Shown here one piece after another: positions 1-6,131 of a DNA stretch of 10,067 bases; positions within the stretch are counted from its first letter, which is position 1, and the number at the start of each line of letters is the position of its first letter. Source of the DNA: Bacteroidota bacterium. GTDB taxonomy: Bacteria; Bacteroidota; Bacteroidia; Flavobacteriales; Flavobacteriaceae. The translations under genes were made by a program, and so were the position numbers. The DNA is taken from assembly GCA_023386255.1 (NCBI GenBank), contig JAEWKB010000281.1, positions 1 to 10,067 of the forward strand, in the 5' to 3' direction. The notes under the pieces are model-generated. The model was not told the DNA's origin and searched no databases. It was given only the letters and a program-made list of their open reading frames with translations.

Positions 1-104
1 AAGCTTCCCTGCTGCTGTGTAAGCATAAAGTTATCATCATCAGTACAAGACCATAGGCCTGTAAATACCAGGGCTGTTAAGGCTATTTTAATTCTCGTTT
101 TCAT
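1..104 (-). CDS. susE: SusE-like outer-membrane lipoprotein, N-terminus only (partial)
   Basis: Only the first 34 codons are present; the gene continues past the left edge. The visible protein starts MKTRIKIALTALVFTGLWSC, a lipoprotein signal peptide with lipobox LWSC, so Cys20 would be lipidated. It is followed by Thr-Asp-Asp-Asp, an acidic stretch like the Bacteroidota lipoprotein export signal that sends lipoproteins to the cell surface. The start codon lies 17 nt after the susD stop on the same strand, so it is the third gene of the susCD operon. In such operons this position usually holds a SusE/SusF-type starch-binding surface lipoprotein with immunoglobulin-like and carbohydrate-binding domains. 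The SusE identity is inferred from position and signal peptide only, because none of the binding domains is visible. A surface alpha-amylase lipoprotein is the main alternative. Confidence 0.7.
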   Translation of the reverse strand, partial: MKTRIKIALTALVFTGLWSCTDDDNFMLTQQQGS

Positions 105-121
105 ATTATCGGGTGTAAATA

Positions 122-1747
122 TTAGTAATTAGGGTTTTGTATTAAATTGGTGTTTGCAAATAAGCTGTTTAGCGGTAATGGGTAAACATTAAAGTGGGTA
201 GGGATAGATGCGCCGTTTACAGCGTTGCCCTTCCAGTCCCAATTGTAAGTACCGCCGGTAAACCTGTTAAAGCGGATAAGGTCCTGCCTCCTGTGCGATT
301 CCCAGTACAGTTCCCTTGCCCTTTCATCAAGGATAAAATCAAGGGTAAGCTGCCCGGCTACTATATTGGCAGATGTACCGTTATTTGCCCTTTCCCTTAA
401 GTCATTAATATAGGTAAGTGCCAGTCCTGCATCGCCGCCGCCGCCTCTCAGCACACACTCAGCATACATAAGGTAAACGTCTGCAAGGCGGAACAGAGGG
501 AAATCAGTATCAACAAATGTTGAGTTTGACCCTGCCACACCCGTAGAAGACCTGTTTGAATATTTTTCTACAATAAATCCTGTAGCTTTATCGTCAATGT
601 CAGTAACATTAATGGTCCTTCCGGCACCTATAAGTGTATTGCGCTCATCATTAGCAAAAGCGCTTCCCGCAAATTTTTGTGAGAACTGACTCCTTACCCT
701 TATAGCGCCGCCCCAGCCTGTTGCACCCACTCCAAGAGCGGTACCGTTAGCCTCCAGCGATCCTATCGAACCGTTTATCATTACTGTTGTTGGTCCATAA
801 GCCTGTGTGGCATTACCGTCTGACTGTAAAGCAAAAATAATTTCATTTCTTGCTTCATTGCTGTTGTTATCAGCATTAAAATTGTTAAGGTAGTTGTTGG
901 CAAGCGTGTAGCCGGCAGCAATAATGTTTTCGCACATTACACGGCAGTCATCATACCTTGGCTGTCCTGTATATACCTGTGCATTAAGGTAAATTTTGGC
1001 AAGTATCATCATGGCAACGCCCTGGTCTGCCCTTCCGTACAGGTTAGGGTTTGTAGCGGCAGAGTGTGCAGGCAACAGCTCCGGCATAATGGCTGTAATT
1101 TCATCTTCAATAAAATCAAACAGCTGCTGGCGGTTGTATTCAGGCCCTTTAAAGGTAACTCCTACAGGATCATTTTCTGTAACAAAAGGAGCTTTGCCAA
1201 ACAGGTCCATAAGGTGATAGTAGGCAAGCGCCCTCATCAGCCTTGCTTCAGCCCTAAACTGCGGTATCTCCGCCAGGTAATCTCCTGTAACACCCCTTGC
1301 CGCAAGTTTTTCGGGTGCAGACTGCCTTAAAAATTCGTTTACAAGTGTAACTTCAAACATGGCACGGCTAAACATTCCCTGGAAAACAGGGTTGCTGCTT
1401 GTCCAGATGCCGCGCTGTATTTCCCTTACGCCGGGGTCAGCTTCATAGCTCCATATAGCTTCATCGGTAGCAAGGCACTGCAGGTACCACAGGCATCGGC
1501 CGTACTGGCTGGTTCCCGGGTCTAGGCCGGCAATGTTGCTGGAACCCGCATCACCCGATCCTGTAACTGCCAGGTTGCCATACACCCCTGCCATGGCATT
1601 TCTGTAAGCACCGGGCCTGGAATAAAACTCCTCTGCCAGCAACTCATCATCATCCTCGGGGGTAACGTTTAAGTCATCGGTACATGAGCTTAGTACTAAC
1701 AGCATGCTCATGAAATAAAATACGTTAAAATACTTTTTCATTTTCAT
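122..1747 (-). CDS. susD: SusD/RagB-family glycan-binding outer-membrane lipoprotein
   Basis: A 541-residue SusD homologue, the surface lid that captures maltodextrin and hands it to the SusC channel. The N-terminus is a lipoprotein signal peptide with lipobox LSSC, so Cys22 is the lipidated residue; Thr-Asp-Asp follows, resembling the surface-export signal. The helix RAEARLMRALAYYHLMDLFG at about 165-184 is the hallmark TPR-like helix of SusD proteins. The C-terminal half has the family motif DERARELYWE (about 474-483) followed by RQDLIRF, and the protein ends in the usual PLP...QNPNY tail (523-541). Length is normal for the family. ATG codons occur at residues 1 and 3; either could be the start, and no Shine-Dalgarno sequence decides between them, as is common in this phylum. 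It begins 4 nt after the susC stop. Maltodextrin specificity is inferred from the neighbouring maltose genes, not from binding residues. Confidence 0.95.
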   Translation of the reverse strand: MKMKKYFNVFYFMSMLLVLSSCTDDLNVTPEDDDELLAEEFYSRPGAYRNAMAGVYGNLAVTGSGDAGSSNIAGLDPGTSQYGRCLWYLQCLATDEAIWSYEADPGVREIQRGIWTSSNPVFQGMFSRAMFEVTLVNEFLRQSAPEKLAARGVTGDYLAEIPQFRAEARLMRALAYYHLMDLFGKAPFVTENDPVGVTFKGPEYNRQQLFDFIEDEITAIMPELLPAHSAATNPNLYGRADQGVAMMILAKIYLNAQVYTGQPRYDDCRVMCENIIAAGYTLANNYLNNFNADNNSNEARNEIIFALQSDGNATQAYGPTTVMINGSIGSLEANGTALGVGATGWGGAIRVRSQFSQKFAGSAFANDERNTLIGAGRTINVTDIDDKATGFIVEKYSNRSSTGVAGSNSTFVDTDFPLFRLADVYLMYAECVLRGGGGDAGLALTYINDLRERANNGTSANIVAGQLTLDFILDERARELYWESHRRQDLIRFNRFTGGTYNWDWKGNAVNGASIPTHFNVYPLPLNSLFANTNLIQNPNY

Positions 1748-1751
1748 TTTT

Positions 1752-4670
1752 TTAAAATTTTAGATTTGCACCTACAAGGAAAGTCCTCGGCCTTGGGTAG
1801 ATAGTATTATCTATACCTCCAAATACTTCAGGGTCAAGGCCGCTGTACTCTGTAAGTACAAACACATTTTGCATACCCGTATATATCCTTAAAGATGTCT
1901 TCTCGTTTGTCCAGTTATTGAAAGTGTAACCCAAAGTTACGTTATCCATTCTCAGGAACGAAGCATTTTCTACATAATAGTCTGATAGCAACACCCTGTC
2001 ACCTACTACGTTAAAGTTAGAGTCCTGTACTGATGTAGGGATGTTTCCGAGTGCCGACTGGTCAACCAGCCTGTCCCACTGCGCAAGGTTTGAGTTTACG
2101 TTGTTGTAAAGCCTTCCGCCAATGTTTGCCCTAAGGTTAAAGTAAAAGTCGAAACCTTTAAAGTAAAGGTTTGATGAAAAGCCCAATGTTACTTTAGGAT
2201 CGGCATTTTTATAAATGTACCTGTCTCTTTCATTAATGGTGCCATCGCCGTTAAGGTCTGCATAAGCGCCTTCAATAGGGTTGTTGCTGGCATCATACAG
2301 TTGTTTGTACACGTAGAAAGATGATGGGTTGTAGCCTTCTTTCAGCAACTGTATGTTTGTTCCTGTACCACCCGATATACCACCGGTAGGGATATCGCTG
2401 TTATTGATAAGTTCTTTGATCTCTCTCTGGTAGTGAGACGCGTTGAAGTTAACATCCCACTTAAGGCTTTCGCGGTCTATTACTGCCGCGTTAATACCAA
2501 ATTCAATACCTTTGGTAGTAAAGCTTCCCACATTCTGGAAGCCCTGGTTACCAAAGTTAGACCCATCGGCTACAGGGCCGAAAGTCAACAGGTCGTCTGA
2601 CTGTTTGTAGAACACATCAAGGGAACCGCTTATCCTGTTATTCCACAGGCCATAGTCTATACCCGCGTTGTATTGTGTGGTTTCTTCCCACCTGATGTCA
2701 GGGTTTATGAACTGGCCCACACCGGTAAGGTAAGGAACCGAGCCAAAGTAGTATTGTGATGTAGGCTGCGAAAGCACATAGCGTGAAAGGTAGCTGTAAG
2801 CGGCAGAAATATCCTGCTGCCCTGTTACACCCCAGCTAACCCTTAGTTTAAGGTCGCTTACAAGGTTAGAACCCTGAAAGAATTCCTCATTAAGCTTCCA
2901 TGCTAATGATGCTGCAGGGAAACTACCCCAACGGTTGTCTTCGCTAAACCTTGATGATGCCTCGTGCCTGTATGACAGTGTAAGCAGGTATTTGTTGCTA
3001 AGGTTAAAGTTGGCACGGCCAAAGAAACCTACAAGCACAATATCCGGTGCGGTATTAACGTCTGCTATAGAGTTAGGGTTGGCAATATCGCCTGTGTTGT
3101 AGTCTTCAGATGAAAATTTCTGGTAGTCATAACCTGCGGTAGCATCAAGGTCAAGGCTGCCGAATGCTTTCCTGTAGTTAAGGTAGGCGTTAAGGTTTAC
3201 GTTTTTGCGGTAGCTGGTATAATACGTTTCGCTTCCGAAAGGAATATCATTGTTTATAAATCCGTTTGCGCTCCTTACATCGGCAATGTTCACACCCTCG
3301 CCTTTAGTCTCGTCATATCCCATAAAAACAACCGCCCTAAGCTCAGGAAGGAAGTGTAGTTTATAATCTAATTCTGCATTTCCGTAAACCCTGTTTACTT
3401 TAGATGCATTGTACCTTTGCAGCAAAGATGCTACAGGGTTCCTTGCCTGGTTGGCGGTAAGGTTTTGCCCGTTATTGTATGTATACTGGAAGAAACCGCC
3501 AAAGTTAAGGCTGTTGTCATAAACCGGCTGTGTAGGGTCAAAACGTATGGCCGCGCCCTCAACTCCATCGGCAAACCTGTTGCGCTCGTTCGAGTAGTTA
3601 GCGTTAACGTTTATTCTCAGGTGGTTATCAAAAAAGCTTGGGTTAAGTGATAGTGATGTTGTAGTCCTGTTAAAGTCGTTGGTTAACCTTAATCCTTCCT
3701 GATAGGTATTACCTATAGATAAACGTGCAGGTACTGCTTTAAATAATGAACCCCTTATTGATATGTTATTGTCTATAAGGTCTGTCCTTCTGTATATTTC
3801 ATCCTGCCAGTCGGTATTGGCGGTGCCAAGCAGCGCAACCCTGGACGGTTCCCTCTCTGCTATCTGCGCCCTGAACTCATCAGCGCTGAAAACATCAATC
3901 TTATTGGCAACTTTACCTGAACCATATTGGAAGTTATATTCAACCGCCAAATCATTATTACCTTTTTTAGTAGTGATGATGATAACACCATTTGACGCCC
4001 TTGAGCCGTAAATAGCTGTAGCAGAAGCGTCTTTAAGTACTGTAAACGACTCAATGTCGTTAGGGTTTATAGAGGCAAGGATAGAGGTTGCACCGCCTGC
4101 GTTATTATTGCTTATAGGCAGGCCGTTTATTACAATCAGCGGGTCGTTGGATGCGTTTAGCGAAGCGCCTCCCCTGATCCTGATGGCTGAACCGGAACCC
4201 GGCGCACCACTGGTATTGATTACCACACCCGGTACGCGGCCCTGTATAAGGTTTTCAGGTGTAATTACAGCTCCACGGTTAAACTCTTCTGATGTAACCT
4301 GTGTTAATGATCCGGTTGCATCTTTACGCTTAACCGTACCGTAACCAATGACAACCACTTCTTCAAGTTGCCTGGTGTCTTCTGTAAGCGAAACACTGAT
4401 GCCGGACTGCCCTGTATATTCAACTGCATAATTGGCGTAGCCTATGAAGCTGAAAACCAGGCGGCTTCCGGTGCTGACGTTGGATAGCGTAAAATTACCG
4501 TCCATGTCGGTCGAAGTGCCGTTTGTTGTGCCTTCAACAGTTACATTTACTCCGGGTAAAGGCTCACCGGTGGCATTATCACGAACATTACCCGTTACCG
4601 TGCTCTGTGCGAGCGCTGTAAGGGGCAACATCAGTAATAAAAGTAAAAACTTTTGGTACATTGTTTTCAT
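1752..4670 (-). CDS. susC: SusC/RagA-family TonB-dependent outer-membrane maltodextrin transporter
   Basis: A 972-residue SusC-type TonB-dependent transporter that moves SusD-bound oligosaccharides across the outer membrane using proton motive force relayed by TonB-ExbBD. A signal peptide at residues 1-21 ends ALA before QS. It is followed by a carboxypeptidase-regulatory-like beta-sandwich (about 24-100), a TonB box EEVVVIGYG (103-111) and a plug domain (about 113-237) containing IRIRGGASL and ending GSRASNGVIIITTKKG. The rest is the 22-strand barrel, ending in the aromatic-terminated strand VGANLKF expected for BAM-dependent insertion. No N-terminal DUF4974/STN signalling domain is present, so this is not an anti-sigma-coupled transporter; control more likely comes from the adjacent LacI-type regulator. 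The start at 4670 is preferred; an ATG at codon 4 would also leave an intact signal peptide. It is the first gene of the operon and divergent from the regulator. Substrate is inferred from context. Confidence 0.96.
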   Translation of the reverse strand: MKTMYQKFLLLLLMLPLTALAQSTVTGNVRDNATGEPLPGVNVTVEGTTNGTSTDMDGNFTLSNVSTGSRLVFSFIGYANYAVEYTGQSGISVSLTEDTRQLEEVVVIGYGTVKRKDATGSLTQVTSEEFNRGAVITPENLIQGRVPGVVINTSGAPGSGSAIRIRGGASLNASNDPLIVINGLPISNNNAGGATSILASINPNDIESFTVLKDASATAIYGSRASNGVIIITTKKGNNDLAVEYNFQYGSGKVANKIDVFSADEFRAQIAEREPSRVALLGTANTDWQDEIYRRTDLIDNNISIRGSLFKAVPARLSIGNTYQEGLRLTNDFNRTTTSLSLNPSFFDNHLRINVNANYSNERNRFADGVEGAAIRFDPTQPVYDNSLNFGGFFQYTYNNGQNLTANQARNPVASLLQRYNASKVNRVYGNAELDYKLHFLPELRAVVFMGYDETKGEGVNIADVRSANGFINNDIPFGSETYYTSYRKNVNLNAYLNYRKAFGSLDLDATAGYDYQKFSSEDYNTGDIANPNSIADVNTAPDIVLVGFFGRANFNLSNKYLLTLSYRHEASSRFSEDNRWGSFPAASLAWKLNEEFFQGSNLVSDLKLRVSWGVTGQQDISAAYSYLSRYVLSQPTSQYYFGSVPYLTGVGQFINPDIRWEETTQYNAGIDYGLWNNRISGSLDVFYKQSDDLLTFGPVADGSNFGNQGFQNVGSFTTKGIEFGINAAVIDRESLKWDVNFNASHYQREIKELINNSDIPTGGISGGTGTNIQLLKEGYNPSSFYVYKQLYDASNNPIEGAYADLNGDGTINERDRYIYKNADPKVTLGFSSNLYFKGFDFYFNLRANIGGRLYNNVNSNLAQWDRLVDQSALGNIPTSVQDSNFNVVGDRVLLSDYYVENASFLRMDNVTLGYTFNNWTNEKTSLRIYTGMQNVFVLTEYSGLDPEVFGGIDNTIYPRPRTFLVGANLKF

Positions 4671-4703
4671 ACAAGTTGTTTAGGTTAATTTTGCTTTTTG
4701 GTT

Positions 4704-4722
4704 GCTTATAATTCACTTCGCA
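4704..4722 (+). repeat. 19-bp shared box, copy A (susC upstream region)
   Basis: The sequence GCTTATAATTCACTTCGCA recurs upstream of the maltose transporter gene (6053-6071) with one mismatch in 19. It is not a palindrome. This copy lies 34-52 nt before the susC start and is inverted relative to susC transcription. It sits at or just downstream of the likely susC transcription start, a place typical of repressor sites. Function is inferred; what the sequence shows directly is the match. Confidence 0.6.
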
Positions 4723-4757
4723 ATGTTAAAATTATGTAAATAAGGTTAAGAAAAAAA
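4721..4757 (-). promoter_or_regulatory. susC: Candidate susCDE promoter
   Basis: On the minus strand two overlapping octamers each match the Bacteroidota -7 consensus TAnnTTTG with one mismatch: TAACATTG (4721-4728) and TAATTTTA (4727-4734). The -33 position is a run of T (4751-4757 on the minus strand) rather than a clear TTTG, so the promoter looks weak without help. The left LacI-type palindrome overlaps the -33 region. I cannot choose between the two -7 candidates from sequence alone. Confidence 0.35.
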
Positions 4758-4765
4758 CGTTTTCG
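4754..4765. promoter_or_regulatory. LacI-family operator-like site, susC-proximal
   Basis: AAAACGTTTT (4754-4763) is a perfect 10-bp palindrome with a central CG, followed by CG. LacI-family operators typically have a CG centre flanked by A/T-rich half-sites. The right half CGTTTTCG is the exact reverse complement of the left half of the second site at 4780-4793, which supports one protein binding both. It overlaps the -33 region of the susC promoter candidate. The likely ligand protein is the regulator encoded at 4908-5930. Confidence 0.6.
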
Positions 4766-4779
4766 TATTTACGGGGTTG

Positions 4780-4793
4780 CGAAAACGTTGTCG
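4780..4793. promoter_or_regulatory. LacI-family operator-like site, regulator-proximal
   Basis: CGAAAACGTTGTCG is a 14-bp palindrome centred on CG with a single mismatched pair (4783 against 4790). Its centre is 28 bp from that of the first site. Arms 4756-4765 and 4780-4789 also form an exact 10-bp inverted repeat across a 14-nt spacer. The site lies between the divergent susC and regulator genes, so it could serve the susC promoter, autoregulation, or both. Confidence 0.65.
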
Positions 4794-4907
4794 TGTTGAA
4801 AACTTTCTGCATTTCGCACAAATTCAGTAAGATAATTGCTATTAATAAAAATATCTTTTACCTTTATTTCCATAATAATAAACTTACACCCTTTTTCCTT
4901 AAATTTA

Positions 4908-5930
4908 ATGAAAAGAAAGGTCACCCTTAAACAAATTGCCAAAGAACTTGATGTCTCTATATCAACAGTGTCAAAATCCCTGCGCAACAGCCCGGAAATA
5001 AGCGAAGATACTCGGCAGAAGGTACAGGCATTTGCCAAATTATATAATTACCGCCCGAACAATATAGCGCTGAGCCTTAAGAACAAGAAAACCAAGACAA
5101 TAGGGATAATTATCCCTGAAATTGTACACCATTTTTTTGCCACGGTTATAAGCGGTATAGAGCAGGTAGCCAATGAGCACGGGTATAACGTTATTGTGTG
5201 CCTTTCGGATGAATCTTTTGATAAGGAAGTTATAAACATGGAGATGCTGGCTACCGGCAGTACCGACGGGTTTATCATGTCGCTATCCAAAGAAACACAG
5301 CAGAAAAAGGATTTCCACCATATACAGGAAGTAATAAACCAGGGAATGCCTGTAGTGATGTTTGACAGGGTTACCAACGATGTACTGTGCGATAAGGTTA
5401 TTATTGATGACCAGATGGCTGCTTATGAAGCTGTTGATTACCTGGTGAACAAAGGCTTTAAAAAGATAGCGCTTGTTACTACGGTTGATTATGTAAGTGT
5501 GGGCAAGCTACGTACCGACGGATATATAAATGCGCTGCATGACCGCGATATTGAAGTAGATGAAAATCTTATCGTTAAGATAGAGGATATAGAGAACTGC
5601 GCATCTAAAATCGAGGCATTGCTGCAGCAGAACCGGCCTGACGCCATATTTGCGGTAAATGAGCTTTTTGCCGTAACCAGTATTAAGCTGGCAACAAAAA
5701 TGGGTATTAAAGTGCCTGAGGAACTGTCGGTAATAGGTTTTACCGATGGTATTATTTCCCAATATTCCACCCCTTCTATAACTACAGTAAGCCAAAACGG
5801 AATAAAGATGGGTGGAAAGGCCGCCACAATGCTTATAGAAAGGCTTGAGATGGAGGAAGAAGACGAGCAGTACCGTACCGAAGTAATTGAGACCCACTTG
5901 GTAGAAAGAGAATCTACGCCAACGTTGTAG
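4908..5930 (+). CDS. LacI-family transcriptional regulator of the maltose locus (MalR-like)
   Basis: A 340-residue LacI/GalR-family regulator. The N-terminal helix-turn-helix begins VTLKQIAKELDVSISTVSK (residues 5-23), with Ile18 and Ser19 at the positions of the operator-reading Tyr17/Gln18 of E. coli LacI. The hinge helix NNIALSLKN carries Leu57, equivalent to the minor-groove-intercalating leucine that prefers a CG step. A periplasmic-binding-protein-like sugar domain starts at TIGIIIPE (about 64-71) and runs to the C-terminus (LSVIGFTDG near residue 280). The start at 4908 is chosen because it gives the standard family N-terminus; the same frame is open upstream to an ATG at 4836 but that would add 24 hydrophobic residues unlike any LacI protein. 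It lies between the divergent susCDE operon and the transporter operon, and CG-centred palindromes lie 115-155 nt upstream. The effector is probably maltose or a maltodextrin, by inference; it may repress or activate. Confidence 0.93.
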   Translation: MKRKVTLKQIAKELDVSISTVSKSLRNSPEISEDTRQKVQAFAKLYNYRPNNIALSLKNKKTKTIGIIIPEIVHHFFATVISGIEQVANEHGYNVIVCLSDESFDKEVINMEMLATGSTDGFIMSLSKETQQKKDFHHIQEVINQGMPVVMFDRVTNDVLCDKVIIDDQMAAYEAVDYLVNKGFKKIALVTTVDYVSVGKLRTDGYINALHDRDIEVDENLIVKIEDIENCASKIEALLQQNRPDAIFAVNELFAVTSIKLATKMGIKVPEELSVIGFTDGIISQYSTPSITTVSQNGIKMGGKAATMLIERLEMEEEDEQYRTEVIETHLVERESTPTL

Positions 5931-5970
5931 TTTCGGATAATTATTTGATAGTTAATAATTTATAAATTTT

Positions 5971-6006
5971 ATTCCTGCAAAATGACCGGAATTTTTTTTG
6001 CAGGAA
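5971..6006 (+). terminator. Terminator-like hairpin after the regulator gene
   Basis: TTCCTGCAAAA (5972-5982) and TTTTGCAGGAA (5996-6006) form an exact 11-bp inverted repeat with a 13-nt loop, 41 nt after the regulator stop. The 3' side is not followed by a T-run, so it is not a textbook intrinsic terminator. An alternative, mutually exclusive 5-bp stem (ATTCC 5971-5975 with GGAAT 5988-5992) is followed directly by T tract 5992-5999, which is the classical arrangement but with a weak stem. Either way it separates the regulator from the downstream operon. Confidence 0.5.
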
Positions 6007-6009
6007 AAC

Positions 6010-6039
6010 TTTATCGGAATAAAAAACCTCCTATATTTG
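6010..6039 (+). promoter_or_regulatory. Promoter candidate for the maltose transporter operon
   Basis: TATATTTG (6032-6039) is an exact match to the Bacteroidota -7 consensus TAnnTTTG. A TTTA at 6010-6013, one base from the -33 consensus TTTG, lies 18 bp upstream. Transcription would start near 6045, giving a leader of about 85 nt before the ATG at 6132. This is the best promoter match in the window. Confidence 0.6.
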
Positions 6040-6044
6040 CCTTA

Positions 6045-6105
6045 TTATCAAAGCTTATACTTCACTTCGCACCCTTAAGTTTTGATAAGCAGTAACGCGC
6101 TTATC
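6045..6105 (+). repeat. Overlapping inverted repeats in the transporter leader
   Basis: TTATCAAAGCTTA (6045-6057) pairs with TAAGTTTTGATAA (6076-6088) over 13 bp with one mismatch (G-U in RNA) and an 18-nt loop. GATAAGC (6084-6090) also pairs exactly with GCTTATC (6099-6105) over 7 bp with an 8-nt loop. Both use 6084-6088, so the two stems exclude each other. The first stem starts at the predicted transcript 5' end, and its loop contains most of box copy B. No T-run follows, so this is not an obvious attenuator; it may be a DNA operator, an mRNA-stabilising stem or a translational control element. Confidence 0.5.
6053..6071 (+). repeat. 19-bp shared box, copy B (transporter upstream region)
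   Basis: GCTTATACTTCACTTCGCA matches the box at 4704-4722 at 18 of 19 positions, in the same absolute orientation. Here it reads along the direction of transcription, beginning 13 nt after the TATATTTG element. Sharing between the two promoter regions of one pathway suggests a common regulatory site that is distinct from the CG-centred LacI-type palindromes, which are absent here. Confidence 0.6.
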
Positions 6106-6131
6106 GTAGTATAAACCATTAAATTACGATA

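Noticed and set aside
4852-4859. TATCTTTT as the -7 element of the regulator promoter
   Set aside because: It has one mismatch to TAnnTTTG but no TTTG at the proper distance upstream, so I do not list it as a feature. The regulator promoter remains unplaced within 4671-4907.
4836-4907. An N-terminal extension of the regulator starting at the ATG at 4836
   Set aside because: It would add 24 hydrophobic residues ahead of a standard LacI helix-turn-helix; the ATG at 4908 gives the normal family start.
5920-5927. CAACGTTG, a perfect CG-centred palindrome at the 3' end of the regulator gene, as a third LacI operator
   Set aside because: It falls inside the last codons, lacks the CGAAAA flank of the two intergenic sites, and an 8-bp palindrome is expected by chance at this scale. 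It could matter only if looping were shown.
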